Positions 1 through 9,375 of a stretch of 64,000 bases of DNA are shown in pieces; position 1 is the first letter of the stretch; every line of letters begins with the position of its first letter. Position numbers and translations under genes: made by a program. This DNA comes from Labilibaculum euxinicum (GTDB lineage Bacteria; Bacteroidota; Bacteroidia; Bacteroidales; Marinifilaceae). Under the pieces are notes generated by a model. That model made no database searches, was not told the origin of the DNA, and was given only the letters and a program-made list of their open reading frames with translations. The DNA lies in the NCBI RefSeq assembly GCF_009795715.1, contig NZ_WTCR01000011.1:1-64000 (forward strand). Direction: 5' to 3'.

Positions 1-1281
1 ATTTCCCCCTGAGCCGGCATTTGCAACTGGCTGTTCATAAAAGTTAACATTCACTGCATCACTGTCCAAACAACCATTACTAACCTCTGTCCAGGTAAAT
101 TCATAAGTATCGTAGGCATCAACTGTTGCTGTTGCATTTGGTGAATTAACATTTGGTGAAAAAACTGCATTGCCTGAACCTCCTGTCTTTGTCCAGGTTC
201 CTGTTCCAATACTTGGTGTTGCCGATAAAGTGAAATTCAAATCACATTCATCGCCTCCTGAACCTGCATTTGCAACTGGTTGCTCATAAAAATTAACAAC
301 TACATCATCAAAATCGGAACAGGTTCCATTTACTTCTGTCCATCTCAATGTAAAAGTTCCGTAAGTATCTGAGGTTACTACCGCATTGGGATCATTGGCA
401 TTAGGAGCGAAACTAAGACTCCCTGTACCTGATTGTTTTGTCCACGTTCCTGTTCCCATGCTTGGCGTTGCAGAAAGAGAAAAATTCAAGTCACATTCAT
501 TTCCTCCTGAACCTGCATCAGCTATTGGTTGTTCGTAAAAGTTAACATTCACTGCATCATTATCTGAACAACCGTTACTAACCTCTGTCCAGGTAAATTG
601 ATAAGTATCGTAGGCATCAACTGTTGCTGTTGCATTTGGTGAATTAACATTTGGTGAAAAAACAGCATTGCCTGAACCTCCTGTCTTTGTCCACGTTCCT
701 GTTCCAAGACTCGGAACTGCAGATAAAGAAAAATTCAAATCACATTCGTCGCCTCCTGAACCTGCATTTGCAACTGGTTGCTCATAAAAATTAACAACTA
801 CATCATCAAAATCGGAACAGGTTCCATTTACTTCAGTCCATCTCAATGTAAAAGTTCCATATGTATCTGAGGTTATTATTGCATTGGGATCATTGGCATT
901 AGGAACAAAACTAAGACTCCCTGTACCTGATTGTTTTGTCCACGTTCCTGTTCCCATGCTTGGCGTTGCAGAAAGAGAAAAATTCAAGTCGCATTCATTT
1001 CCCCCTGAGCCGGCATTTGCAACTGGCTGTTCATAAAAGTTAACATTCACTGCATCACTGTCCAAACAACCATTACTAACCTCTGTCCAGGTAAATTGAT
1101 AAGTATCGTAGGCATCAACTGTTACTGTTGCATTTGGAGAATTAACATTTGGTAAAAAAACAGCATTGCCTGAACCACCTGTCTTTGTCCATGTTCCTGT
1201 TCCAAGACTCGGAACTGCAGATAAAGAAAAATTCAAATCACATTCATCGCCTCCTGTACCCGCATCAGCAATTGGAGGATC
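1..1281 (-). repeat. 249-bp tandem coding repeats with 498-bp super-period
   Basis: The FYEQP codons recur at 34, 283, 532, 781 and 1030, so the unit is exactly 249 bp (83 aa). Two unit types alternate. One has GTGTWTKTGGSGNAVF and TEVSNGC; the other has GTGTWTKQSGTGSLSF and TEVNGTC. Units 498 bp apart differ by only a handful of bases, whereas neighbours differ clearly. The array continues off the left edge. High nucleotide identity indicates recent duplication or ongoing homogenisation. Confidence 0.92.
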
Positions 1282-2604
1282 GAAATATGTAACTGTTAAA
1301 GTTGCAGCACTCGCAGTACAAGGTCCATTACTTATTTTCCACTGATATTCATATGTGCCATATGCATTAACTGTTGCAGTTGAACTCCCAGAGTTGATAT
1401 CACTAAAAACAACAGTTCCAGGGCCTGAAATCTTAGACCAAACACCTGTTCCAACTGTAGGCGTATTTCCACCAAGAGGATCACTTGTTAATGTTCCGCA
1501 ATTACTAATATCTCCGACAATACCTGCTTTTGTTGGTTCTTCATAGAAACCAATCGTTAAATCATCTGAAGCAGAACAAGTTCCATTAATAACTGTTAGT
1601 GTGAATACATAAACACCATACTCGCTAACATTTACATTTGAAGAAAAGGAGTTTGGAGTAACTATATCAGCAATACCTGGACCCGAAGTTTGTTTCCATT
1701 CAGGATTTCCAACACTCGCACTTAGCACTGTTAGTGTGCTGCTTAAAGTATTACAGAGATCTTTGTCATCCTCTGGGGCCGAAAAAACGGGCTGACTAAA
1801 AATAACATCTATCAAATCAGCATCAGAACAAGTTCCACTATCAACAGTCCATGCAAATCTATAGGTGCCAGGTGCCGTTACAGAAACAATAGTGGCAGGA
1901 TCAGCAGCATTGGAATAACTCGCGGAGCCTGGACCTGAAACAATAGACCAGGTACCTGTTCCATTGATTGGTGCAGTACCACTAAATTTAAAATTTAAAT
2001 CACAGGATTCCCCTCCTAAACCTGCATCAGCAATAATATCACCACATGGACCAGAAGCACAAATTTGAAAATTACCTATAGTATTTTCTTGATCGTATAC
2101 CCTAATGTAAAGAATTTCTCCTGCTGCTCTACCAGAAAGTACAGCAGTTGTAATATACAAGCCTGAACTGGTTGGAGTATAACAGCCTATTTCAGTTAAA
2201 CCTGTACATGATCCGCTATATACTGCAAAATTTACTTTGTCAAGCCACCCTGATGTTCTGTCAGAATATGTTAAAATTACCATTTCACCGGAACTTGGAA
2301 CGACAGCAGTAAACCAAACATCGCTGCCAATATAACTTCCGCATGAAGGAACAGGTATCGTATTATCGGTAACCCAACTATCAGTAGCATCAATATTATT
2401 ATATTGAGCTAATGAACAAGCTGAACTAACAGAAAGAGGTGTTGCATTACAGGGCAAATCATTCGTTGGCGAAGGAGGTGCCGGAAGTTCCCCCCAAAAG
2501 TCATCTTTTAAATTTCCACCAGCCGATAACCGGCTGAATGTTCCTATTACAACCGATACAAATAATAATAAAAAAAGTACTACAAAGAGTAAAGGTCTTT
2601 TCAT
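1..2604 (-). CDS. Large PKD/Ig-like repeat surface protein, N-terminal part (partial)
   Basis: The frame is open from the ATG at 2602-2604 to the window edge (868 codons), so the C-terminus is missing. Residues 1-25 are a hydrophobic signal segment (MKRPLLFVVLFLLLFVSVVI). Residues of about 45-190 form a domain seen in Bacteroidota surface proteins (DVWFTAVVPSSGEMVI, then LYIRVYDQEN). After that come PKD-like beta-sandwich modules with the recurring ADAGxGGexCDLNF, GTGTW and FxWTexxGtCsD motifs. From about residue 440 onward these become near-identical 83-residue units. By analogy with Bacteroidota proteins of this build it is probably an exported adhesin carrying a T9SS type B C-terminal sorting domain, but that end is outside the window. 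The export route is therefore inference. Confidence 0.85.
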   Translation of the reverse strand, partial: MKRPLLFVVLFLLLFVSVVIGTFSRLSAGGNLKDDFWGELPAPPSPTNDLPCNATPLSVSSACSLAQYNNIDATDSWVTDNTIPVPSCGSYIGSDVWFTAVVPSSGEMVILTYSDRTSGWLDKVNFAVYSGSCTGLTEIGCYTPTSSGLYITTAVLSGRAAGEILYIRVYDQENTIGNFQICASGPCGDIIADAGLGGESCDLNFKFSGTAPINGTGTWSIVSGPGSASYSNAADPATIVSVTAPGTYRFAWTVDSGTCSDADLIDVIFSQPVFSAPEDDKDLCNTLSSTLTVLSASVGNPEWKQTSGPGIADIVTPNSFSSNVNVSEYGVYVFTLTVINGTCSASDDLTIGFYEEPTKAGIVGDISNCGTLTSDPLGGNTPTVGTGVWSKISGPGTVVFSDINSGSSTATVNAYGTYEYQWKISNGPCTASAATLTVTYFDPPIADAGTGGDECDLNFSLSAVPSLGTGTWTKTGGSGNAVFLPNVNSPNATVTVDAYDTYQFTWTEVSNGCLDSDAVNVNFYEQPVANAGSGGNECDLNFSLSATPSMGTGTWTKQSGTGSLSFVPNANDPNAIITSDTYGTFTLRWTEVNGTCSDFDDVVVNFYEQPVANAGSGGDECDLNFSLSAVPSLGTGTWTKTGGSGNAVFSPNVNSPNATATVDAYDTYQFTWTEVSNGCSDNDAVNVNFYEQPIADAGSGGNECDLNFSLSATPSMGTGTWTKQSGTGSLSFAPNANDPNAVVTSDTYGTFTLRWTEVNGTCSDFDDVVVNFYEQPVANAGSGGDECDLNFTLSATPSIGTGTWTKTGGSGNAVFSPNVNSPNATATVDAYDTYEFTWTEVSNGCLDSDAVNVNFYEQPVANAGSGGN

Positions 2605-2896
2605 TTATTAATTATTTGAATTTATTATCAATATTCCTTCGTAAGTGTAAAACTACAAAAATTACATATAATAAAGTAGGTACTATCAACCATTCAAATA
2701 TTATATTTAATTATTTAATTCGATGTAAAGGCAATATAACTCCCTGATGTGAAGTACAATAACACCTTAGGTTTGTATGAGTTGACAAAGGAAAAGTTCT
2801 CCGAATGTTATTATTGATTCCACGAATCCTTACTATTCTTCCACTAAAAATAATGAAACATCCTTAATGTCAAGCTTTCAGGAGGCATTGGTCAAG
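2605..2896. other. Intergenic region upstream of the repeat protein
   Basis: AT-rich region of about 290 bases holding the promoter of the minus-strand repeat protein. No convincing TAnnTTTG box, RNA gene or conserved ORF was recognised. Confidence 0.4.
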
Positions 2897-2934
2897 AAAA
2901 TAGCTTCTATAATTAAAATTACAGAAGCTATTTT
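2897..2934 (-). terminator. Terminator of the permease pair
   Basis: Perfect 12-bp inverted repeat AAAATAGCTTCT (2897-2908) and AGAAGCTATTTT (2923-2934), 25 nt after the stop of the 2959-4221 gene on the minus strand. It ends in an A/U-rich arm. Confidence 0.7.
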
Positions 2935-2958
2935 ACGAATGAAAGTAAAGCCCTTCAA

Positions 2959-4221
2959 TTATTCATCGCGGATTGCGTCGATCGGACGAATCTCCATTGC
3001 CCGTTTAGCTGGAATTATCCCGGCAAAAATTCCAGCGAGAATTAAAATTCCCAGAGCAATTATTGCCACATTAAAATCTACCTCTGGATTTGTAAACATG
3101 GAATTATCGCCACCACCACTTTGAATGGCTTTATTTATAAGTTCCAAAATAATCACCCCAAAAACAAGTCCAAACCATCCGGCAATTGCGGTTAAAACAA
3201 CCGACTCAGTTAAAATAGAGCTAATAATTACCGATGGAGAAGCTCCTAAAGCCCTTTGAATTCCTATTTCTTTTGTACGCTTCTTCACAATAAAAAGCAT
3301 AATATTACTGACTCCAATTATCCCGGCAATAAGTGTTCCTATACCTACAATCCAAATTAATCCTGCTATACCAATAAATAGATTATTAATTTTAATAAAT
3401 TCCTTTTCTATATTCTCGCTGCCTATTGCACGATCATCATCCGGGTGAACTGAGTGACGCCTTTTTAGTAAAGCCTTAACTTTCTCTTCAACATAGGTTG
3501 CGGTATATTCACTTTTAGATGTAATGGAATAATGGCCTACTCTATTCCCGTAATTATATGTTTTTTGAAGCGTTGAAAAGGGGATAAAAATGCATTGATT
3601 CTGCCATTCTCCCCATCCTTGATTGTGCATAGATTTAAAAGTGCCAACCACCTGAAAATAAACACCATTAAGCTTAATATATTCGCCTATTGGATTTTCA
3701 TCTTTTTCAAACAATACCTCAATCACCCTTTCTCCAATTACCGCAATTTTTCGGGTATCATTAATATCAACCTGATTCAAAAATCGGCCATCGGTTATGA
3801 TTACCGGATCAATTAAGTTCACTTCAGGGACATCACCAAGAATACTAAAAGCGCCGGTTTTTAAACCTCTGATGACATTATTATCACCATCACCGCCACG
3901 TGCCTGAATTCTGGGCGCCAACAGTTTTACTTCAGGGATATTATCCAGAATCGCTTTAGTGTCCTGATTCGTAAAATGATACCTGCGTCCCTGCTTATAT
4001 CCTTTATAGGGTTTGCTTGTTGGTTGGGTCCAGATAAAAACTGAATTTGTAGCAAAATCCCCCATTCCATAATACACACCATTTTCAAGTCCTTTCCCGG
4101 AACCCAGCATAATAATAAGCATGAAAATTCCCCAAAAAACACCGAATGCAGTTAAAAAGGTTCTTAATTTATTGCTTTTAAGAGCCATATATACTTCAGT
4201 CCATCTATCTCGATCAAACAT
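2959..4221 (-). CDS. MacB/FtsX-type ABC transporter permease
   Basis: A 420-aa inner-membrane protein with the MacB layout. There is one TM helix near residues 20-45 (FLTAFGVFWGIFMLIIMLGSG), then a periplasmic MacB_PCD domain. The C-terminal FtsX domain has three TM segments and the motif KKRTKEIGIQRALGASPSVI. The C-terminus ends FAGIIPAKRAMEIRPIDAIRDE, typical of the family. It lies 27 nt downstream of a paralogous permease (4249-5475), probably in one transcript. Such permeases work with an ABC ATPase and a periplasmic adaptor in efflux or lipoprotein-type transport, but neither partner is adjacent here. The substrate cannot be told. Confidence 0.92.
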   Translation of the reverse strand: MFDRDRWTEVYMALKSNKLRTFLTAFGVFWGIFMLIIMLGSGKGLENGVYYGMGDFATNSVFIWTQPTSKPYKGYKQGRRYHFTNQDTKAILDNIPEVKLLAPRIQARGGDGDNNVIRGLKTGAFSILGDVPEVNLIDPVIITDGRFLNQVDINDTRKIAVIGERVIEVLFEKDENPIGEYIKLNGVYFQVVGTFKSMHNQGWGEWQNQCIFIPFSTLQKTYNYGNRVGHYSITSKSEYTATYVEEKVKALLKRRHSVHPDDDRAIGSENIEKEFIKINNLFIGIAGLIWIVGIGTLIAGIIGVSNIMLFIVKKRTKEIGIQRALGASPSVIISSILTESVVLTAIAGWFGLVFGVIILELINKAIQSGGGDNSMFTNPEVDFNVAIIALGILILAGIFAGIIPAKRAMEIRPIDAIRDE

Positions 4222-4248
4222 TCTGTTATTATTTTCAGATTAGTATTT

Positions 4249-5475
4249 TTATTCGTGAGCCAAAGCTTCTATTGGTCTAACATTAGCAGCTTTCCATGCC
4301 GGAAAAAAACCAGCCAGCAAGCCGGCAAAAACGAGTACTAAAGTTGCCTGTATGCCAACGCTTAAGTCGACTGACGGATTCATAAAAAACTCTATTTGAG
4401 TATGTGGTGCCAGTACTTCCAGTAGTATTACCCCTAGAACCAAGCCAATATATCCGGCAGCACTGGTAATTAAAACTGATTCGAGTAACACCAAACCAAC
4501 TATTGAATTTGGAGTAGCTCCCAATGCTTTACGGATTCCTATTTCCTTGGTGCGTTCACGCACAACAATTATCATGATGTTGCTGACTCCTACAATTCCT
4601 GCAATAATTGTAAATATGCCTATTATCCAAACAAAAATTCGAATTCCGGAAAACAGAGCCATTGTCCGTTGATAGTTTTCCATATTGTTATTGATCCACA
4701 TCGCTCTTCTGTCTGTCACATCAAATTTATGCCGGGTTGCAAATGATTTTCTTAAATACTGCTCCATGGCCTGAAGTGATTCAATATCCGGAGTATTTGT
4801 TGTGAAAGACATATTTGATATTCGATTGGCTCCGTTGAATACTTTTTGAGCCGTAGATATGGGAACATAAACGCGCTGCAAATCCCTTTCTGAGTAATCT
4901 GTAAAAGTTCCTATAACCTGAAATGGAATTCCGTTTATTTTTACGTATTTACCAATAGGATTTTCTCTTTTAAACAAGGCTTCTTCAACTACAGTGCTAA
5001 TGGCTACTACTTTTCTGAAATTTTTAACATCTATATCATTTAAGAAGCGCCCTTTTATATTCGAAGTGCTCTCTAAAGTCTCTGTATCCGGGTGAACTGC
5101 AATAATATTGTAATTGACAAACTCTGTTTTGTAAGAAATTAAATTGTTCCTGAAAATGGAATACCTGGAACTTATTTTATCAATATCCAAGCCGGAATCT
5201 TTTGTTTTTTGATAATCATCATTGGTAAATTGAATTCTTCGGCCAGCCTTCATGCCGCTAAATGGAAGACTGGTTCTCCCACTGTAAATCCAGAGGCTAT
5301 TCACAGCGTCTTGTTTGAATTGATCCAAAACACCATTTTGCAGACCATTACCCGATCCCAGTAAAATAATTAACATGAAAATACCCCAGGATACACTGAA
5401 ACCGGTAAGAATAGTTCGGAGTTTGTTTTTTCGAATGGTTTCAAAAATTTCCTGCCACTTATCCAGATCAAACAT
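4249..5475 (-). CDS. MacB/FtsX-type ABC transporter permease (paralogue)
   Basis: A 408-aa paralogue of the downstream gene with the same architecture. It has an N-terminal TM (TILTGFSVSWGIFMLIILLGSG), a MacB_PCD periplasmic domain and a C-terminal FtsX core (VRERTKEIGIRKALGATPNSIVGLVLLESVL). It ends in FAGLLAGFFPAWKAANVRPIEALAHE. It is the first gene of the pair, and the two may form a heterodimer. No ATP-binding protein gene precedes it; upstream is about 390 bases of noncoding DNA, then a thioesterase gene. Confidence 0.92.
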   Translation of the reverse strand: MFDLDKWQEIFETIRKNKLRTILTGFSVSWGIFMLIILLGSGNGLQNGVLDQFKQDAVNSLWIYSGRTSLPFSGMKAGRRIQFTNDDYQKTKDSGLDIDKISSRYSIFRNNLISYKTEFVNYNIIAVHPDTETLESTSNIKGRFLNDIDVKNFRKVVAISTVVEEALFKRENPIGKYVKINGIPFQVIGTFTDYSERDLQRVYVPISTAQKVFNGANRISNMSFTTNTPDIESLQAMEQYLRKSFATRHKFDVTDRRAMWINNNMENYQRTMALFSGIRIFVWIIGIFTIIAGIVGVSNIMIIVVRERTKEIGIRKALGATPNSIVGLVLLESVLITSAAGYIGLVLGVILLEVLAPHTQIEFFMNPSVDLSVGIQATLVLVFAGLLAGFFPAWKAANVRPIEALAHE

Positions 5476-5506
5476 GATTTCTAATTTAGAATTTCACAAT
5501 ACTTAA

Positions 5507-5532
5507 GTATAGACGCGCGAAGCATGCTATAC
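5507..5532. repeat. REP-like palindrome
   Basis: GTATAG (5507-5512) and CTATAC (5527-5532) enclose a GACGCGCGAAGCATG core. The core resembles the GACGCG...CGCGTC palindrome seen at the transposase locus near 57300. A degenerate copy is plausible but not proven. Confidence 0.35.
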
Positions 5533-5739
5533 GTTACAATTGTGATGTCCTGAAATTTTGGTGGTATTTAATAACGGAAGGTTTTCTTACTTGCAAGTTA
5601 TAGAAAGATTTGAAAAAAATCAAAAAAAATAGTAACCCAAGCTATATATTGCGAATTGGCAGATAGGATTCTATCGCGGATACAGTATTCTTTTAATCTT
5701 ATTTAACGTTCCTTAGCAGCTATTAACCATGCTATGCTT

Positions 5740-5747
5740 TATCTTTG
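5740..5747 (+). promoter_or_regulatory. Bacteroidota -7 box (TATCTTTG) on the plus strand
   Basis: Exact TAnnTTTG match in the gap between two minus-strand genes, pointing at the terminator at 5816-5848. No good TTTG -33 element was seen. Confidence 0.4.
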
Positions 5748-5753
5748 GTGCAT

Positions 5754-5848
5754 AGGTTTAGAAATAAGAATAAGTAGTTTTATCATAGATTGAGATTAAG
5801 GTTAAATTTTAGTTTAAAAGGATCAGTTGGTTGCTGATCCTTTTTTTT
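5754..5848 (+). ncRNA. Candidate intergenic small RNA
   Basis: About 95 nt between the -7 box at 5740-5747 and a strong plus-strand terminator at 5816-5848. Both flanking genes are on the minus strand, so a plus-strand promoter and terminator with no ORF between them suggests an independent transcript. There is no homology to a named RNA family. Transcription start and strand are inferred. Confidence 0.35.
5816..5848. terminator. Bidirectional intrinsic terminator
   Basis: Stem AAAAGGATCAG (5816-5826) with CTGATCCTTTT (5834-5844) and a 7-nt loop, followed by T to 5848 on the plus strand. It also sits 18 nt after the stop of the minus-strand thioesterase gene and can end that transcript. Confidence 0.8.
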
Positions 5849-5865
5849 GTTAAAATTCCTTTTAT

Positions 5866-6270
5866 CTAAGCCAGATATTCTGCAAACAGTTCGTTGAAAA
5901 CTTCTCCTTTCGAGAGACGGCCCTTTACCAGACAGATTGTATATACTTTCCCCTTTGCACAAAGTTTGTTGTCAGATAAACGATAGATATCTTCATTAAA
6001 GACCAACTTCACTCCTTCCCGTTCAATGTTTAAGCGTACTTCGAATTCGTCGCCGCTGGTTAGTGAAGTTTTGTAGTCAATCTCAATTCTCGAAACCATA
6101 GCATCTGTTCCCTGTTCATGCAATGCTTTAAAATTAGTTCCTATGGATTCTAAAAACTCATGTCGTGCATGTTCCAAGTAATTCTGATAAACAGAGTTGT
6201 TTACAACTCCCTGAATGTCACACTCGTAATCGCGTACTTTAAACTTTAGATTGTATATGTAATTCACCAT
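5866..6270 (-). CDS. Acyl-CoA thioesterase, 4HBT (YbgC/FadM-like) hotdog fold
   Basis: A 134-aa single hotdog-domain protein. The active-site helix region reads RDYECDIQGVVNNSVYQNYLEHARHEFL, matching the D-x-x-G-x-V-x-x-x-x-Y pattern of 4-hydroxybenzoyl-CoA/YbgC thioesterases, with the Asp as the presumed catalytic residue. It is full length for the family and cytoplasmic. It likely hydrolyses short or medium acyl-CoA, but the substrate is unknown. It is a single-gene transcript: the C25 peptidase downstream has its own long gap, and a terminator follows at 5816-5848. Confidence 0.88.
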   Translation of the reverse strand: MVNYIYNLKFKVRDYECDIQGVVNNSVYQNYLEHARHEFLESIGTNFKALHEQGTDAMVSRIEIDYKTSLTSGDEFEVRLNIEREGVKLVFNEDIYRLSDNKLCAKGKVYTICLVKGRLSKGEVFNELFAEYLA

Positions 6271-6366
6271 TAAATTGTTTTTTTATTGAAAGGCTAAATC
6301 TAGTAATATTTGAAGAAACCGCAATTAAAATAAGTGTTTCAACTTCTTATTACAATAGGAATATAT

Positions 6367-6402
6367 AAAAAAAGAACTGCTGAGCGGGAATCTCAGCAGT
6401 TC
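6367..6402 (-). terminator. Terminator of the C25 peptidase gene
   Basis: Perfect 11-bp stem GAACTGCTGAG (6374-6384) and CTCAGCAGTTC (6392-6402), followed on the minus strand by a run of seven T. It lies 25 nt after the peptidase stop codon. Confidence 0.9.
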
Positions 6403-6426
6403 AAGATTATAAAGCATATCAATTTA

Positions 6427-9375
6427 TTACTTTACGATTAATTTTTTTGTCCAGCTTTTGCCATCAGCATCTACCTGTACCATATATATTCCGGTACTCA
6501 AACTACTCACATCAATTTCTTTTGATCCATCGGTATTGAATGTTCGAATTACATTTCCTGTAAGGCCAATAATCTTTACTTTCATTGTGCTTGAAATGCC
6601 GTTTAGTTCTATTTTAAAAAAATCACGGGTTGGGTTTGGATAGAGGCTGATTGTTACATTGTCAGCAATCGCCCGTTCTCTTTCACTCCTGCTATCCTGT
6701 ACTTGTACTCCATAATCTTCTATTTCGCCATAGCTTGCATTTCCACAAGCCAAGGGCGTTGCATTATAGGTAACACGAATCCTCATTCGTGTTGTTCCTA
6801 AACTTGCATCATCTGGAACCGAAACGGCACCTACTGCCTGGCCTAGTCCACCACTAATACTAAAACTTAACGCATATTCTTCATCTGCATCCTCAAAATC
6901 ACCATCCCGGTTCCAATCGAACCAAACGGTTACGTAATTGCGTGTATCCGGACGACCAATATTAACAGTCACGGCATAAGTCCCGCCTGGCTCAACAGAT
7001 GCCAGTTGCGATGTGTAATCGGAATATTGATTACAGACTGAATTATTATTGATTGTTTCGAATACCACACCCGAAATATATTCATATGAACTGCATCCGT
7101 TTGTTGTTGCTTCGCAGTAATCTTGCTGAATTGGAGTACTTACTGTAATCAGATCAGTGACTGTTTTTGTATCTGTACTACCTGTTTTAGACGCAGTTAA
7201 TGAAACAGAATAGGTTCCCTCTGTATCGTAGCTTACAGTTGGGTTTTGAGAGCTGCTTACAGTTGGAGTTCCTCCTGTAAAAGACCAGTTCCATGCCGTT
7301 GGATTGTTTGATGACAAATCAGTAAAACTAATGCTTTCTCCTTCATAAATGGAGGTTTTGTTTGCCGTAAAATTGGCAATTACATCGGTATCTCCCGATC
7401 CTGAAATATTTATGCTTGCCACATAAGGCATTTTATTATAGGCACTTACTGTAATTTTCACTGTTCCGCTTGCAGGTAAGGGACTGAAAGAGACTGTTGC
7501 CGTTCCGTTGCTGGTTTTTGCTGTCCCCAAAATTTCGCCGTTTAAGGTCAGGGAAACCCATGCGTCTTCGGTTGCACAAGTAACTGCTAATTGATTGCTG
7601 TTGGGAGCAATGGTGCCTGCATGACTTACTTGCAGACTGCCGGGAGTTTTGGTTCTAACCTGTAAAGATGGATCTCCGAATATGGTCCATGTATCCAACA
7701 TGGTTTCTCCACCCGATCCGTAAACATCAACCATTTTAAACATTCCATTCAAAGCCAAACCGGCAAAGGTTCTACGAATATTGTTGGCGTAACTCTCCAC
7801 TAAAATATCATTCATCTCAGTTTGGGCTATCATAGGCGGCACCCACGATTGATTAATGGTAGAAGCACAAATTGCAATAGCTCCTGCAGGCACACCATTG
7901 TTTGTGGCTCTTAACCATGCTTCGGCAAAGCAGGTGATTGATTTAAAGTTTCCATTCACACAAGCCACATCGAAAATAAAGGGAAGCTTGTTATTGTTGG
8001 TCAGGCTATTTACATTGGTGCTTGTGTATACCATACTCGCAAAACTGGTATTGGAACCATGACCTACATAATTGATTAAACTTTTGCCGGAATTCAGCAA
8101 ACTGGTCAATTGGCTTGCACTTCCTCCATCCTGATAGCAGCGGGAGATACTATATCCGTACCCTTCCAATTTGTTTTCGATGGTATTCATGTGTTCAGCA
8201 TCAGAAGGATTGGAACCTTCGTTCGAGGCAATTCCTACTCCTGAAGACAGCCATGTGTCGGCGGTAGTAACATCTCTCTCGTAATGAATCGTTCTATCAA
8301 CCTGAGTTGTTACCTGACTTGCGTTTTCGGCAGAAAACCGCCCCACAAAGATGTCGATATAGTGATCATTACCAACAATAAAGCCATAATTATTATCCGA
8401 ATCGCCGGCACTGGTATATGATGTAGGAACCTGCGGAGCATCGCCTACCAATAAAAGATAGGTCAATCCATGAGTGTTGTAGTAGTTGCTTACATAGGTT
8501 TTAATTGCCGAAGCATTACCAATTGTACTTACAGCAATCATTTCAACTGATATTCCTTTTTGTTTTTTCCAAGCCACAAAATCAGCCATCTCGTCCATGA
8601 AATCATCATAACAGATAATCAACATGTTTCCCGGAGCATCATTAAGAGCCGTGTATTTGGTGCTGTTACTGGTATAATTTAAAAAATGGTTTTGATATAC
8701 TTTTTCGAAACCATTATCTGCAGTAGTTGATTTTGTACCTGACATTGCATTTTTTGTTGATATTCTTCCGCTTGGACTCACCTTCATCTCAATGTGAGTA
8801 TAAATCCTGAGCTTTTTCTGAACAGGATTGTAAGCGATTGGCTGAACAACAACTGCCTGGCCACGAACGCTTCGCAATATATACGGTTCATTCATCGAAG
8901 CTAATACTGATGGATAAAATGCATCAGTCTGATAAATTTCTCCGTATTGATAGGGAATTGTTTTAGGATCGATATCTCTGGTAAGATTCCCTTTTGAAGG
9001 GATAATTTTAATATCGGTCAGTTCTATAAACTCTGAAGAAACAATCTCGACCTGCATATCGGCACTGGCAGGAATCATTATGGACCGGGCGAAACGAGGC
9101 AGTGCCGGATTTCCTTTTTCAAGAATATCACCCATACCATTTGCTTCAACCTTATAGGCATTTTCTGCTTCAATCCATTTAAGATCGTAAGAGTTCAACG
9201 TAAAATCAAGCACATAATCGTTGCCAACTGATGATTTCAGTGTCATCTCGTTTTTGTCGCTTCGATTATTCGGATCGATCTTAATGTGTTCCCGCTTTTG
9301 AGATAAAGCGTTAAATGTTGAAACCAGGGTAAGAGCAATGGCACATACCCAAAAAGAGTAAAATTTTGTTTTCAT
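6427..9375 (-). CDS. Gingipain-type C25 cysteine peptidase with PKD, GEVED and T9SS sorting domains
   Basis: A 982-aa secreted protease. Order of parts: signal peptide (1-25); propeptide (about 50-215); C25 catalytic domain (about 245-590); PKD domain (662-749); GEVED domain (750-893, with WFDWNRDGDFEDADE); and a T9SS type A C-terminal sorting domain (905-982, starting at ISLYPNPT and ending in WTKKLIVK). The catalytic dyad is visible as His439 in NYVGHGSN and Cys472 in FDVACVNGN. The 33-residue spacing equals that of the gingipain R dyad (His211/Cys244). It is probably secreted across the outer membrane and cleaved or anchored by the T9SS. It is monocistronic, with its own terminator at 6367-6402. 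The substrate is unknown; it may act in nutrient acquisition. Confidence 0.95.
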   Translation of the reverse strand: MKTKFYSFWVCAIALTLVSTFNALSQKREHIKIDPNNRSDKNEMTLKSSVGNDYVLDFTLNSYDLKWIEAENAYKVEANGMGDILEKGNPALPRFARSIMIPASADMQVEIVSSEFIELTDIKIIPSKGNLTRDIDPKTIPYQYGEIYQTDAFYPSVLASMNEPYILRSVRGQAVVVQPIAYNPVQKKLRIYTHIEMKVSPSGRISTKNAMSGTKSTTADNGFEKVYQNHFLNYTSNSTKYTALNDAPGNMLIICYDDFMDEMADFVAWKKQKGISVEMIAVSTIGNASAIKTYVSNYYNTHGLTYLLLVGDAPQVPTSYTSAGDSDNNYGFIVGNDHYIDIFVGRFSAENASQVTTQVDRTIHYERDVTTADTWLSSGVGIASNEGSNPSDAEHMNTIENKLEGYGYSISRCYQDGGSASQLTSLLNSGKSLINYVGHGSNTSFASMVYTSTNVNSLTNNNKLPFIFDVACVNGNFKSITCFAEAWLRATNNGVPAGAIAICASTINQSWVPPMIAQTEMNDILVESYANNIRRTFAGLALNGMFKMVDVYGSGGETMLDTWTIFGDPSLQVRTKTPGSLQVSHAGTIAPNSNQLAVTCATEDAWVSLTLNGEILGTAKTSNGTATVSFSPLPASGTVKITVSAYNKMPYVASINISGSGDTDVIANFTANKTSIYEGESISFTDLSSNNPTAWNWSFTGGTPTVSSSQNPTVSYDTEGTYSVSLTASKTGSTDTKTVTDLITVSTPIQQDYCEATTNGCSSYEYISGVVFETINNNSVCNQYSDYTSQLASVEPGGTYAVTVNIGRPDTRNYVTVWFDWNRDGDFEDADEEYALSFSISGGLGQAVGAVSVPDDASLGTTRMRIRVTYNATPLACGNASYGEIEDYGVQVQDSRSERERAIADNVTISLYPNPTRDFFKIELNGISSTMKVKIIGLTGNVIRTFNTDGSKEIDVSSLSTGIYMVQVDADGKSWTKKLIVK

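Noticed and set aside
1-1281. CRISPR-like periodic repeats
   Set aside because: The 249-bp units are in-frame coding sequence for PKD-like domains with no spacer structure.
2538-2747. 69-aa plus-strand ORF across the start of the repeat protein
   Set aside because: Overlaps the well-supported minus-strand signal peptide region and has no protein character.
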